A stretch of DNA of 64,000 nucleotides from Gemmatimonadaceae bacterium (GCA_016720905.1 JADKJT010000003.1:62001-126000); one strand, 5' to 3'. Shown: positions 1 to 9,012, counted from the stretch's first letter. Program-made: numbers and translations. Notes: generated from the sequence alone by a model not told the origin.

Positions 1-1259
1 CCCATCATGACAATGCCGATCAACGACGCACCGACCGCAAGCGCGACTTTGACATAGTGGTCGCCATACGGATACAGGCCAAGCTGCTGCCACACGACAA
101 TGCGCAGGATCGCGATACATCCCAGGATGGCACCGAGAATCAGGCCAGCCGGAATCTCGCGCAGCAGCACGCGCCACCAATCACGCACCCGGACTTCGCC
201 CAGCGCCATCGCGCGAATGATCAGCGAAGTGGCCTGCGATCCTGAATTGCCGCCCGAGCTCATGATGAGCGGAATGAACATCGCCAGCATCGACGCCTTT
301 TCGATATCCCCCTGATAGTGCGCCATGGCCGACGCCGTCAGCATCTCGCCCACCGCCAGCACCGACAGCCAGCCACCGCGCTTGCGCACGTTCTGCCACA
401 GGCCGATCTGCATGTAGGGCTCATCGAGGGCCTCCATGCCGCCCACCTTCTGCGCATCCTCGGTCTGCTCTTCCTGGATGACGTCGATGACGTCGTCCAC
501 CGTGACTACGCCCAGCAGACGACCATCCTGATCGACAACCGGCAGCGCCACCAGGTCGTAGTTCGACGTCAGCTGCGAGACTTCTTCCTGCAGCGTTTCC
601 GGTGGCACACTGACAACTTCGTCCCACGCGAGCTCGCCGATGCGCGACCCTTCGGCGGCCGCCAGCAGTTCGCGCAGCGACAGCACGCCGCGCAACCGGC
701 CGTTCACGTCGGTCGTGTAAATCGTGTACATCGCCTCGCGCCGGCCAGCGCGAGCCATGGTGCGCACCGCCAGCAGCGCCGCTTCCACGGTCAGGGTTTC
801 GTCCACCGACACGAACTCGGTGGTCATGAGACCACCCGCCGTATACGGGTCGTACTGGAGCAGTCGCTCCGTTTCCGCCTTGTCCGCCGGTCCGAGCGCC
901 GACAGAATCTCGTCGGCGGTCTCCTCGTCGAGTTCATCGAGCGCGTCAGCGCGCTCGTCGGGGTCCATCTCGGCGACAATCGACGCCGCCTCGTGCGTGG
1001 TCAGCTCCTCGAGCACCTGCGTGCGCAGGTCATCGTCGAGGTACTCCAACACGTCGGCGGCGCGCTGCTTTCCCAGCGCGGCCAGAAAGGCGCGCACCTG
1101 ATCCTCCGGCATCGCCTCAGCGACGTCGGCGAGATCGGCCGGGTGCATTTCCTCCGTTTGTGGCCCGATGCTCCCGGGTGCCTCCTCAAGCAACTCAAGA
1201 AGGTCGGGCACGAGCAGCGCCGCGAGCGGCCGCATCTTGTCGTTCCGGGGTGACATCAT
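1..1259 (-). CDS. mgtE: Magnesium transporter MgtE, C-terminus cut by window edge
   Basis: Read on the minus strand, this frame stays open from a tandem ATG-ATG start to the window edge (about 419 codons; the family is usually about 450). It starts with an acidic MgtE N-domain, then a CBS pair introduced by PYTAGGLMT, and then membrane segments carrying the conserved SSGGNSGSQATSL motif. MgtE is a homodimeric Mg2+ channel whose cytosolic N and CBS domains close the pore when internal Mg2+ is high. A purine-rich ribosome site (GGGAGGGG) lies just upstream, beyond which is a perfect inverted repeat at 1276-1296. The last pore helix is missing only because the window ends. The identification is secure from these motifs. 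Confidence 0.96.
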   Translation of the reverse strand, partial: MMSPRNDKMRPLAALLVPDLLELLEEAPGSIGPQTEEMHPADLADVAEAMPEDQVRAFLAALGKQRAADVLEYLDDDLRTQVLEELTTHEAASIVAEMDPDERADALDELDEETADEILSALGPADKAETERLLQYDPYTAGGLMTTEFVSVDETLTVEAALLAVRTMARAGRREAMYTIYTTDVNGRLRGVLSLRELLAAAEGSRIGELAWDEVVSVPPETLQEEVSQLTSNYDLVALPVVDQDGRLLGVVTVDDVIDVIQEEQTEDAQKVGGMEALDEPYMQIGLWQNVRKRGGWLSVLAVGEMLTASAMAHYQGDIEKASMLAMFIPLIMSSGGNSGSQATSLIIRAMALGEVRVRDWWRVLLREIPAGLILGAILGCIAILRIVVWQQLGLYPYGDHYVKVALAVGASLIGIVMM

Positions 1260-1275
1260 AGGGGGCCCCTCCCGA

Positions 1276-1296
1276 GGTGAGTAATGGCTACTCACC
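1276..1296 (-). promoter_or_regulatory. Inverted repeat upstream of mgtE
   Basis: GGTGAGTA and TACTCACC form perfect 8-bp arms around a 5-nt spacer, 17 nt before the mgtE start and next to its ribosome site. It could be an operator or a leader hairpin affecting translation. No M-box riboswitch can be recognised in the 155-nt intergenic stretch. Confidence 0.4.
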
Positions 1297-1414
1297 GCCG
1301 CGCGGCGTTCTGGGTTGTGTTGAAGCGTGACGGGTTCCGCCACCGGACTCGGAACATGCGCGAGGGGGGTGGCGGCGGGCGCAAGTTAGCGAGGCGTCAA
1401 GGCCCCGAGAAGCG

Positions 1415-1990
1415 CTACCGCACCGTGGTGTAGGTCACGCGTCGCCCGGTGGGTAGCTCGATCACGCTGCGCCAGTATCTAAGGGGTCGCACCAACACCC
1501 CGCTTTCGTAGAAAGCCGTGTCGGTGACATTGCGAGACGGGTCGGGATGCGGCCGCGTGATATAGAGGACGTCTCCCACTCGCACGACATCCACAACGGT
1601 CGAATCGGTCTGCACGCTGCCGCCCTCGGCCGCCGACGAGAAAGTCCGGATATCCGACATGCGTCCGGTGGAGACCGTGGTATCTCGCCCATTGCCGCCA
1701 CCGGACCCCGTACCGCCGCGATCATCGAATATTCGGGTATCGGTGGTACGCCCGAGATCGAGCGGCACTAAACGCGCTTCGATAAAATACGTGAAAGCGA
1801 GGTCGAGGGGGCTTAACCGGAAGCGATAGGGCAGGGCGCCGCCGTCAATCATGGTCGCCTTGAAGTACGTCGATCGCGCCGGATCCGGCCCACCGACCGG
1901 ACTGGCCCCGCACGCGCCCACCCCACCAGCGGCCATGGCCAAAACCGCGATCCGGCGCCAGCCTGCCGCTCGGCTTGAAAATCTGCGCAT
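1415..1990 (-). CDS. Uncharacterised lipoprotein
   Basis: This is a 191-residue protein with a basic N-terminus, a hydrophobic stretch and a lipobox-like V-G-A-C at about residues 22-25, so it is predicted to be exported and lipidated. The ATG at 1990 was chosen because AGGAGGT lies 3 nt upstream; the frame is open further out but reads as arginine-rich non-coding sequence. The mature part has a Gly/Ser-rich stretch in the middle and no motif I recognise. A TTGACA box at 2044-2049 on this strand fits its -35. The function is unknown. It stands alone, diverging from the dehydrogenase gene at 2089. Confidence 0.75.
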   Translation of the reverse strand: MRRFSSRAAGWRRIAVLAMAAGGVGACGASPVGGPDPARSTYFKATMIDGGALPYRFRLSPLDLAFTYFIEARLVPLDLGRTTDTRIFDDRGGTGSGGGNGRDTTVSTGRMSDIRTFSSAAEGGSVQTDSTVVDVVRVGDVLYITRPHPDPSRNVTDTAFYESGVLVRPLRYWRSVIELPTGRRVTYTTVR

Positions 1991-2088
1991 CGGACCTCCT
2001 ATGACGCGGGGTATCCCATCATCTTTGATGCAGACCGGAACTCTGTCAAGCACACTCCGGCGTTGTTCGTCCCTTACGCCATTCTCGC

Positions 2089-3006
2089 ATGCCTCGCGTT
2101 GCGTTTCTGGGTCTGGGTGCCATCGGCGCGCCCATGGCACGCCATTTGGCCGGGCCCGACCTCGATCTCGTAGTCTGGAACCGCACGTCCTCTCGCGCTG
2201 AGGCCTTCGCCGCCCAGACGCCCGTGCGTATCGCCGCGACACCTGCCGAGGCGGCCGTCGCACGCGATATCGTGATCACCTGCCTTCCGGTTTCACGCGA
2301 CGTGGAATCACTGCTGGACGGTCCCACGGGACTTCTGGCGACCATGGCCAGCGGCTCCGTACTGGTCGACTGCACCTCCGGTGATTCCGCGACGAGTCGT
2401 CGCATGGCGGCCCGTCTGGCCGAACGCGGGATCGGTTTTCTGGATGCACCGGTGTCCGGCGGTGTGGTGGGGGCCGAACAAGGTGCCCTGACCGTGATGG
2501 TTGGTGGTGACGCCGCCACGCTTGAGCGCGTGCGCCCGGTACTCGATCGCTTCGGCAAGCGCATCGTCCATTGTGGCGTGGTGGGAACCGGTGACGCCCT
2601 CAAGGCCGTGAACAACGCACTGCTGGCCATGCACATCTGGGGAACAGCCGAAGGATTGGTGGCCCTCGAAAAGGCTGGCGTTCGCGCGGATGTGGCGCTG
2701 GATGTCATCAATGCCTCCAGCGGTCGGTCCAACGCCAGCATGAATCTCTTCCCCGATCGCGTGGTGTCGCGCGCGTTTCCGCGCACCTTCCGATTGGCAC
2801 TGCTGGACAAGGATGTCGGCATCGCGGCCGATCTGGCCCGTGAGCAGAAGGTCCCGTCACCGCTGCTGCAATTGACGGCGGAGCTCTTTCGCATGGCCCA
2901 TGGTGAGCTGGGCGACATGGCCGATCACGTCGAGGCCGTTCAGGTGGTTGAGCGCTTAGGCGGAGCCATCATCGGCGGGACCACATCAACCGGAGGTACA
3001 ACGTGA
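2089..3006 (+). CDS. NAD(P)-dependent beta-hydroxyacid dehydrogenase (3-hydroxyisobutyrate dehydrogenase family)
   Basis: The 305-residue protein has an N-terminal Rossmann fold with the dinucleotide motif GLGAIGAPMA at residues 8-17. It also has the family substrate-binding region DAPVSGG (119-125) and the catalytic Lys172 in GDALKAVNN. Members oxidise or reduce short 3-hydroxy acids such as 3-hydroxyisobutyrate, tartronate semialdehyde or succinic semialdehyde; the exact substrate cannot be read from sequence. Its stop overlaps the GTG start of the next gene (GTGA), so the two are probably translated together as the start of a five-gene co-directional run. Confidence 0.93.
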   Translation: MPRVAFLGLGAIGAPMARHLAGPDLDLVVWNRTSSRAEAFAAQTPVRIAATPAEAAVARDIVITCLPVSRDVESLLDGPTGLLATMASGSVLVDCTSGDSATSRRMAARLAERGIGFLDAPVSGGVVGAEQGALTVMVGGDAATLERVRPVLDRFGKRIVHCGVVGTGDALKAVNNALLAMHIWGTAEGLVALEKAGVRADVALDVINASSGRSNASMNLFPDRVVSRAFPRTFRLALLDKDVGIAADLAREQKVPSPLLQLTAELFRMAHGELGDMADHVEAVQVVERLGGAIIGGTTSTGGTT

Positions 3007-4253
3007 CCGGGGTACTGGAGATGGATGTCGCCACTGTTGATGTCATTCGGGCGCAGTTCCCCGCGTTGGCGCGTCACGAGGGGGGCTATCCGGTGGCCTA
3101 TTTCGACGGGCCCGGTGGCACGCAGGTGCCGCAACGTGTGGCCGATGCGATGTCCAACTACCTGTTGTACCACAACGCCAACACGCACTGGGCGTATCCG
3201 ACCAGCGCAGAAACCGATGCGCTGATACAGGATGCCCGGGAGACTATGGCCGACTTTCTCGGGGCCAGCGCCGGTGAGATTTCGTTTGGCGCCAACATGA
3301 CCACGATTCTGTTTCACATCGCGCGCGCCATCGGGCGGTCACTCGAACCGGGCGACGAGATCATTGTCACCGAGCTCGATCATCACGCGAATATTGCGCC
3401 GTGGCAGGCGCTGGCCCGTGAGCGCGGTGCGGTGCTGCGGTGGTTGCCGCTCGATCTCACCACGTTCCGGCACGAAGAGGGCGCGCTGGAACGCCTGCTG
3501 TCGCCGCGTACCAGGGTGGTGGCCATCGGGGCCGCGTCGAATATCCTGGGCACCATCAGCGACGTGCGCGCGCTGGTGTCGCTGGCCCGCGCCGCCGGCG
3601 CGATCACGGTGGTTGATGCCGTGCACTACGCGCCGCACGAGTTGGTTGATGCGCGCGCCATCGGCGCCGATTTTCTGCTGTGCAGCGCGTACAAGTTCTA
3701 TGGACCGCACATTGGCGTGTGCTATGGCCGTCACGCGGCCACCGCGGCACTCGATGTGCCGCGATTGGAGCCGGCGCCGGACTATGTGCCCGAGTGTCTC
3801 GAAACCGGAACACAGAATCACGAAGGGATCGTTGGTGCCGCGGCCGCCGTCGGGTTCCTCGCATCACTCGCGCCACACGGCGCCGATCGCCGGGCACGTC
3901 TGGCGGCATCGATGGCGGGGCTGCACGCACGCGGTGAGTCGCTCACGGCCCGCCTCTGGACGGGTCTCGCGGACATTCCTGGGGTCACCATGTACGGTCC
4001 GCCGCCGGGCACACCGCGCACACCGACCATCTCGTTCCACGTGCGTGGCCATCCATCCGAGCAGGTGGCGCGAGCCCTGGCTCCGCGTGGCGTGTTCGTG
4101 TCGCACGGCGACTTCTATGCGACCACCGTGGCCCGTCGGATCGGACTCGCCGAAGAAGGCCTCGTGCGGGCGGGATGTGCGTGCTACACCACGGCCGACG
4201 AAATCGACCGGCTGATCGATGGCGTGCGAGACCTCGCGACGGGGGCGCTCTGA
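3003..4253 (+). CDS. Cysteine desulfurase-like class V aminotransferase, VC1184 subfamily
   Basis: This is a 416-residue PLP enzyme. Lys231 in SAYKFYG is the expected Schiff-base lysine, with Asp205 and His208 placed for the cofactor and His128 stacking on the ring. The N-terminal FDGPGGTQVP signature is typical of the VC1184 branch of SufS/CsdA-like proteins, whose substrate is not established. The GTG start at 3003 has GGAGG just upstream and overlaps the previous stop; an in-frame ATG at 3021 is the alternative. Being coupled to a hydroxyacid dehydrogenase suggests small-molecule metabolism rather than iron-sulfur assembly, but this is inference. Confidence 0.9.
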   Translation: MTGVLEMDVATVDVIRAQFPALARHEGGYPVAYFDGPGGTQVPQRVADAMSNYLLYHNANTHWAYPTSAETDALIQDARETMADFLGASAGEISFGANMTTILFHIARAIGRSLEPGDEIIVTELDHHANIAPWQALARERGAVLRWLPLDLTTFRHEEGALERLLSPRTRVVAIGAASNILGTISDVRALVSLARAAGAITVVDAVHYAPHELVDARAIGADFLLCSAYKFYGPHIGVCYGRHAATAALDVPRLEPAPDYVPECLETGTQNHEGIVGAAAAVGFLASLAPHGADRRARLAASMAGLHARGESLTARLWTGLADIPGVTMYGPPPGTPRTPTISFHVRGHPSEQVARALAPRGVFVSHGDFYATTVARRIGLAEEGLVRAGCACYTTADEIDRLIDGVRDLATGAL

Positions 4254-5512
4254 GTACAGCGCGCCGATGGGCCGTCGTATTGATGCTGGTGAGCGCAGCC
4301 GCTTGTGGGCGTTCCGCAGACACGTCGCGCGAGCCGCCCACCGCGGAGTTCCTCTTTGCGTCAGGCGACTCCACGTATTGGGTGCACAGTAGCGCGGCTG
4401 GTCTGCGCGTGCGCAGCGCGCCCATTCTGCTCACCCAGGTGGACGACCGCTTCTTCGAGGTCTTCATCGCCGAAGACGGCGTTGACTACGAGGACGCCGC
4501 CTTTGCGGTGGCCCGCGTGTTTGCGCGTGAGGTCACGCGCCGGGATTCGCTGTCGCTGTTCGACGATGGCAGCGTGATGCGCGAAGCCGAAGCCTGGAAA
4601 CGCCGCCATCCCAAGGAGTCAGCAATTGATCCCGAGAGCGATGACGTGCCGACCGACCCGCGCACCGTGGTCTCGGAGGAAATCGAGATTCTGGATGTGC
4701 ACGGGCCGTGGGTCACGCTCAATCATCTGCTGGACATCGACCTGGCCGATCGCGAGCCGCACCGGCATGTGGGCAAGCGCTTCGTGGTCGATGTGCGCAC
4801 TGGTCAGCGTGCCACACTTGGCGCGCTGTTTGGCGACGCCGAAGCACAGCGATTGATCGCGGCGGCCCGTCAGTCGTTCGCGCAACTCACCGACTCGATC
4901 CGCCGCGCCGGTGACGATCGGGCGGCGTTGGCGCGCGAATCGCTGGAGAGCTTCAAGTTCGATTCCTCCAGCTTTGGTCTGACGGATATCGCGCGCGAAC
5001 CGGCCGTCGCGTTCTTGATCCCTGGCAATGGCAGCGATGGCGAGGCGCTCGCGCTCAACCTGCCGCCGATCGCGGCACAGGCGCCCGCGTGGTGGCGCAC
5101 GGTGCAGCCGACGCTGCCCACATGGGCGCCCGATTCCAGTCGTGTGCGATGGACGCGACGCGGGTACGAGGTGGTGGCCAGGCCCACCGACGAGGGCGAG
5201 TCCCTGGCGCTGTCGCTGGTGCCGTTGCCGGCCCGTGCGAACGCCGAGTGGCCCATCGCGACCGTGCCTGCGCCGGCCTATCAGCTCATTCCGCTGGACG
5301 CGCCGGCTGTCTCCGCCGCGATGCACGATGCCCTGGCGCGCGCGTTCGATGCGTCGTCGACGCTCGATGGCGTGTCGACGGCTGCCGGACGCCACTGGTT
5401 CGCGCCGCGATCGTCGGACGCCAGGCATCGTCGGGTGTTTCGCACTGCTACCCGTCGCGTCGCGCCATCGGCGAATTCGCGGCGCTCTCTCCGGCTACGC
5501 ACCAATGACTGA
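4175..5512 (+). CDS. Uncharacterised lipoprotein
   Basis: The reading frame contains a lipoprotein signal (basic TARRW, hydrophobic VVLMLVSAA, then Cys), with the lipidated cysteine encoded near 4304. The ATG at 4175 lies inside the preceding gene and would add an implausible arginine-rich leader. A CTG at 4250 overlapping the upstream stop would give a normal signal peptide, so the true start is uncertain. The mature protein, about 400 residues, resembles loosely the periplasmic DUF3298/RsiV-type proteins (a globular domain ending near a VAFLIPGNG-like strand), but I cannot assign a function. Its stop overlaps the next gene by 8 nt, which argues for coupled translation. Confidence 0.78.
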   Translation: MCVLHHGRRNRPADRWRARPRDGGALSTARRWAVVLMLVSAAACGRSADTSREPPTAEFLFASGDSTYWVHSSAAGLRVRSAPILLTQVDDRFFEVFIAEDGVDYEDAAFAVARVFAREVTRRDSLSLFDDGSVMREAEAWKRRHPKESAIDPESDDVPTDPRTVVSEEIEILDVHGPWVTLNHLLDIDLADREPHRHVGKRFVVDVRTGQRATLGALFGDAEAQRLIAAARQSFAQLTDSIRRAGDDRAALARESLESFKFDSSSFGLTDIAREPAVAFLIPGNGSDGEALALNLPPIAAQAPAWWRTVQPTLPTWAPDSSRVRWTRRGYEVVARPTDEGESLALSLVPLPARANAEWPIATVPAPAYQLIPLDAPAVSAAMHDALARAFDASSTLDGVSTAAGRHWFAPRSSDARHRRVFRTATRRVAPSANSRRSLRLRTND

Positions 5513-6017
5513 ACGTCCGTCTCGCACCGTTGCGGAATCACAGAACGAATCCAGCGAACTCATCATGCCGCAGGATGCGAACATTCTTGGCCACGCGTTC
5601 GGCGGTGCGATCATGTCGATGGTAGACAAGTCCGCGGCCGTTGCGGCCTTCCGGCATGCGCGCACCAACTGCGTCACCGCCTCCATCGATCGCGTCGACT
5701 TCCGCGAACCGATTCACGTGGGCGAACTGGTGACCTGCCGCGCATCGGTGAACTTCGTCGGCAACACGTCCATGGAAATCGGTGTGCGCGTCGAGTCCGA
5801 AGACCTCATCACGGGCATTCGTCGCCACACCAACACGTGTTACCTCACGTTCGTGGCGATTGACCGCAACGGCCGTCCCGTGCCGATTCCCGCGGTGCGT
5901 CCCGAGACCGACGACCAGCGCCGCCGCTATCTCGGCGCGCAGGCACGTCGGCAGCGGCGACTCGAGGAGCGTCAGTCCGAGGCCCGTATCTCCGAAGGAC
6001 TTGACCGTCGCCCCTGA
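5505..6017 (+). CDS. Acyl-CoA thioesterase, hotdog fold
   Basis: The 170-residue single-hotdog protein has the family signature ANILGHAFGGAIMSMVD near residues 24-40, followed by the conserved helix. The usual Asp (in the VDKSA stretch) supports hydrolysis of acyl-CoA to free acid and CoA. The closest named relatives are YciA and BFIT-type thioesterases, usually hexameric and cytosolic. The arginine- and glutamate-rich C-terminal helix is typical of this group. The ATG at 5505 was chosen because the hotdog begins soon after; it lies within the 3' end of the upstream lipoprotein gene, consistent with one transcript. Confidence 0.92.
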   Translation: MTERPSRTVAESQNESSELIMPQDANILGHAFGGAIMSMVDKSAAVAAFRHARTNCVTASIDRVDFREPIHVGELVTCRASVNFVGNTSMEIGVRVESEDLITGIRRHTNTCYLTFVAIDRNGRPVPIPAVRPETDDQRRRYLGAQARRQRRLEERQSEARISEGLDRRP

Positions 6018-6027
6018 GCCGGCACGC

Positions 6028-7299
6028 GTGAGCGACGCCACACCGTTGCGGGAGAATGACGGATACGCGGCCATGCGTATCCCGAACTTCCGCAACTACA
6101 TCGTGGCGCTCTTCACGCTCACGCTCGGTATCCAGATTCAGGGCACCGTGGTGGGATGGCAGATCTACGATCTCACGCGCGATCCACTGGCCCTGGGCCT
6201 GGTGGGTCTCGCCGAGGCGCTGCCAGCCATCAGTCTGTCGCTGGTGGCGGGACACGTCGCCGATTCGCACGATCGCCGACGCATCGCCATCATGGCGATG
6301 ATCGTGCTGGTGGCGTGTTCGGTGGCGCTGTGGGCGCTCGCGCACGCGACGCCGCTTGGACAGGTGCTCTCGGTGCCGCTTCGCGTCAACGCGATCTATG
6401 GCGTCATTGTCATCAGCGGACTGGCCCGCGCGTTTCTCCAACCGGCGCGACAGGCGCTCAGTGCGGAATTGGTGCCGCGACATCTCTTCAGCAACTCCAT
6501 CACGTGGCGCAGCGGAAGCTGGCAGTTGGCGGCGGTGCTGGGGCCGGCACTGGGCGGCGCGCTGTACGCGCTCGGTGGCACGTCGCTGGGCTACGCCGTT
6601 GATGCGGTGCTGATGTCGGTCGGCGTCGGGGTGCTGGTGTCGGTGCGTCATCGCTCGCCAATCCGCGAAGTGAGCGATGAACCGATTCTCACGTCCATCA
6701 CGGGCGGACTCCGATTCGTGTTCCGGGAACCGATCCTGCTGAGCGCGCTCACACTCGATCTCTTCTCGGTGCTGTTTGGCGGGGCCACTGCGCTGCTGCC
6801 CGTGTTCGCGGCGGAAATCCTCCACGCGGGGCCCGGCGCGCTTGGTATCCTGCGCGCCGCGCCCGCAGCGGGTGCGGTCATGGCCAGTGTGGCACTCACC
6901 CGTTGGCCGCCGTTTGCACGCACCGGTCGCAACCTGCTGCTGGCCGTTGCCGCTTTCGGTGTGTGCATGATCGGGTTCGGTCTCAGCACCAGTCTTCCGC
7001 TATCGGTGGCCATCCTTTCGTTTGGCGGCGCCTTCGACATGGTGAGCGTGGTCATTCGCAGCCTCATGCTGCAGGCGCGGACACCGGAGGCGTTGCTCGG
7101 ACGCGTGGCCGCCGTGAATCAGATCTTCATCGGCTCGTCCAACGAAATTGGCGCATTCGAATCGGGACTGACGGCGCGCTGGTGGGGTGCAGTAGCCAGC
7201 GTAGTAGTGGGCGGCTTCGCCACATTGGGCGTGGTGGTCACGGTAGCGTGGCGAGTGCCGGCGCTTCGCGCCCTGCGGCGCATAAAGACGGGAGACTGA
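6028..7299 (+). CDS. MFS transporter, EntS/MFS_3-type exporter
   Basis: This is a 423-residue protein with about 12 hydrophobic segments and the MFS loop motif GHVADSHDRRR between helices 2 and 3. The LTRDPLALGLVGLAEALP segment matches the enterobactin-exporter-like MFS_3 group; the substrate is unknown. I chose GTG 6028, just after the thioesterase stop. TTG 6001 (overlapping the thioesterase end) and ATG 6074 are also possible, and no strong ribosome site decides between them. The stop codon falls inside the G/A-rich arm of an inverted repeat that extends into the opposing ribonuclease Z gene. Confidence 0.9.
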   Translation: MSDATPLRENDGYAAMRIPNFRNYIVALFTLTLGIQIQGTVVGWQIYDLTRDPLALGLVGLAEALPAISLSLVAGHVADSHDRRRIAIMAMIVLVACSVALWALAHATPLGQVLSVPLRVNAIYGVIVISGLARAFLQPARQALSAELVPRHLFSNSITWRSGSWQLAAVLGPALGGALYALGGTSLGYAVDAVLMSVGVGVLVSVRHRSPIREVSDEPILTSITGGLRFVFREPILLSALTLDLFSVLFGGATALLPVFAAEILHAGPGALGILRAAPAAGAVMASVALTRWPPFARTGRNLLLAVAAFGVCMIGFGLSTSLPLSVAILSFGGAFDMVSVVIRSLMLQARTPEALLGRVAAVNQIFIGSSNEIGAFESGLTARWWGAVASVVVGGFATLGVVVTVAWRVPALRALRRIKTGD

Positions 7300-7368
7300 A
7301 GACGGGAAACGGAAGACCCCTAATCTGCGGGCCGTCTCCCGTCTCCCGTCTCCCGTCTCCCGTCTCCC
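7288..7368. repeat. Hairpin of GTCTCCC heptamers between converging genes
   Basis: Five exact tandem copies of GTCTCCC occupy 7334-7368, and a degenerate complementary arm of GACGGGAGAC-type units occupies 7288-7315, so the whole can fold into a hairpin. It encodes the last residues of both converging genes (Lys-Thr-Gly-Asp of the MFS protein and the RETGDGRR tail of ribonuclease Z) and may serve as a bidirectional terminator. A closely related hairpin occurs at 30018-30099. Confidence 0.8.
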
Positions 7369-8303
7369 GCCACCACCACCTCTTCCTCCGTCAATTTCAG
7401 TTCAACCTCCGTGCCGTCGCGCGCCACCGACGACTTCGGAAACACGCTTTTCGCTTCGCGCTCCAGCTCCTTCGCATCGGCCGAATAGCGCGCGGAAATG
7501 TGGGTCAGCACCAGTCGGCGGGCACCGGCCATTCGCGCCACCTCGGCCGCCTCGCGCGCGGTACTGTGACCAGTCTCCAGTGCCCGCGCGGCCTCTTCAT
7601 CGGCGAAAGTCGCTTCGTGAATGAGCACATCCGCATCCTGCGCCGCGAGCACGGTCCCGGCGCACGGACGGGTGTCGCCGGTAACCACGATCTTGCGACC
7701 ACGTCGCGGGACACCCACCAACTCCGCGGGTTGCACCACGCGACCGTCTTCCAGCACGATGGGCTCACCCTTGTGAATGCGCCCCCAGAGCGGCCCCTCA
7801 GGAATCCCCATGGCGCGGGCCAGATCCGGGTTGAAACGACCGAGGCGATCCTCCTCCACCAGCGCGATTCCGAGGCTCGACGTCTGGCGATGATCGACCG
7901 GAAACGCGTCGATTCGATACTCATCTCGCTTCACTGATGAGCCCGCTTCCAACTCGGTAATCGTGACCGGAAACGTGGTGCGTTCACCACCCAAGCTGAT
8001 GCATGCCCGCAACGTTCTGGATGAGCCCGGAGGCCCCCACAGCCGCAGCGGCTCGATACGGCCTTGCAGTTGGAGCGTCCGAATCAACCCGGTAAGGCCA
8101 AGAATGTGATCGGCGTGGGTGTGGGTGAAGAACAGGTCCTGGAAGGCGAAGGAAATGCCGTAGCGCATCATCTGGCGCTGTGTTCCTTCGCCGCAATCGA
8201 TGAGAATTGTCTCGCCTTCCCGAATGAGAGCGAGCGCGCTGACGCCGCGCTCAACAGTTGGGCGAGAGGCGGCGGTGCCGAGAAAACGGACGAGCAGAGG
8301 CAT
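7320..8303 (-). CDS. rnz: Ribonuclease Z
   Basis: The 327-residue metallo-beta-lactamase-fold endonuclease removes 3' trailers from tRNA precursors. Metal ligands are visible as HTHADH at residues 61-66, and downstream are the VTGDTRP, HEATF and THISARYS motifs of the tRNase Z family. Both tRNA genes in this window lack an encoded CCA, so 3' maturation by this enzyme and CCA addition are expected. The length fits the short bacterial form. The last 15 or so residues (arginine- and glycine-rich) are encoded by the GTCTCCC repeat and are unlikely to be functional. Confidence 0.96.
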   Translation of the reverse strand: MPLLVRFLGTAASRPTVERGVSALALIREGETILIDCGEGTQRQMMRYGISFAFQDLFFTHTHADHILGLTGLIRTLQLQGRIEPLRLWGPPGSSRTLRACISLGGERTTFPVTITELEAGSSVKRDEYRIDAFPVDHRQTSSLGIALVEEDRLGRFNPDLARAMGIPEGPLWGRIHKGEPIVLEDGRVVQPAELVGVPRRGRKIVVTGDTRPCAGTVLAAQDADVLIHEATFADEEAARALETGHSTAREAAEVARMAGARRLVLTHISARYSADAKELEREAKSVFPKSSVARDGTEVELKLTEEEVVVAGDGRRETGDGRRPAD

Positions 8304-8518
8304 CGGCGGAATATAGATGGATGGGACGAACTGGCGGCCCGATGCTTGCTACAACACCGGTTGTCCAGACCGATCTCGGCGAGTCTGGTGCGGACGGTCC
8401 GATGCTTGCAGAACGGACTGTTCGTAAGTGTGTGCCGTGCCGGGTACGAAACAGTGTACCGCTGGTTCGAACCGCCGAAGCACACGATTTAATGAACGGC
8501 CAGACAGCCGGGGGGCGT

Positions 8519-8902
8519 ATGTCCGGAAAAAGCCGGCGCGGGTTCGCGTCGATGGATCCCGCGCGACAGCGCGAGATTGCCAGCAGGGGTGGGAGGGCGG
8601 CGCACGAAAAGGGCACCGCTCATGAGTGGTCGGCGAATGAAGCTCGGGAAGCTGGCCGGAAGGGTGGAGTCACCGTCTCACAGGATCGCGATCATATGGC
8701 CGCGATTGGGCGCGAAGGTGGTGAGTCACGCAGTGCGGCCGCCCGTCAGGCGCGGCAGCGCAGTCCGGAGCGGGAAGTACCGATGTCGATTTCCCGGGAC
8801 GGAATGGACGGTCGCCGTACGGAGATTCGTCCCAACGAGCGCGCGCGGACCGAGACGTTGCGGTCGGAAGGGATGACGGAAGGGAACGCGCCGGGACGCT
8901 GA
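8519..8902 (+). CDS. KGG-repeat general stress protein
   Basis: This is a 127-residue, very hydrophilic protein with several KGG/stress-protein repeats of the YciG/GsiB kind. One is GFASMDPARQREIASRGG at residues 8-25; others are the AREAGRKGG and AAIGREGG copies at about 42-50 and 61-68. Such proteins are small, probably disordered and induced by general stress or desiccation in other bacteria; their molecular role is unclear. The ATG at 8519 follows a GGGGGG tract; an upstream ATG at 8492 is the alternative. A clear terminator follows at 8943. The gene is monocistronic. Confidence 0.85.
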   Translation: MSGKSRRGFASMDPARQREIASRGGRAAHEKGTAHEWSANEAREAGRKGGVTVSQDRDHMAAIGREGGESRSAAARQARQRSPEREVPMSISRDGMDGRRTEIRPNERARTETLRSEGMTEGNAPGR

Positions 8903-8942
8903 GCTCGTCGCGGCGACATGACGCTGGATCTGCCAGCAGCGA

Positions 8943-8976
8943 AACGGTCACCCTCGCGGGTGGCCGTTCTGCTTTT
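8943..8976 (+). terminator. Rho-independent terminator after the KGG gene
   Basis: AACGGTCACCC and GGGTGGCCGTT pair across a TCGC loop, with one mismatch, and are followed by a short T-run. It sits 40 nt after the KGG-protein stop and faces the 3' end of the threonine dehydratase gene. Confidence 0.85.
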
Positions 8977-9012
8977 ATCCGATTGGCTCAATACCGACGA
9001 GGTTGTCCGTCG

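Noticed and set aside
318..1253. 311-codon plus-strand frame rich in His, Gln and Arg
   Set aside because: It lies antisense to mgtE, whose motifs are clear, and has the composition typical of antisense frames in GC-rich genes.
1260..1414. M-box riboswitch for mgtE
   Set aside because: The stretch is too short and lacks the conserved M-box helices.
7334..7368. CRISPR-like array
   Set aside because: The 7-bp units are contiguous, with no spacers and no cas genes; it is a simple tandem repeat.
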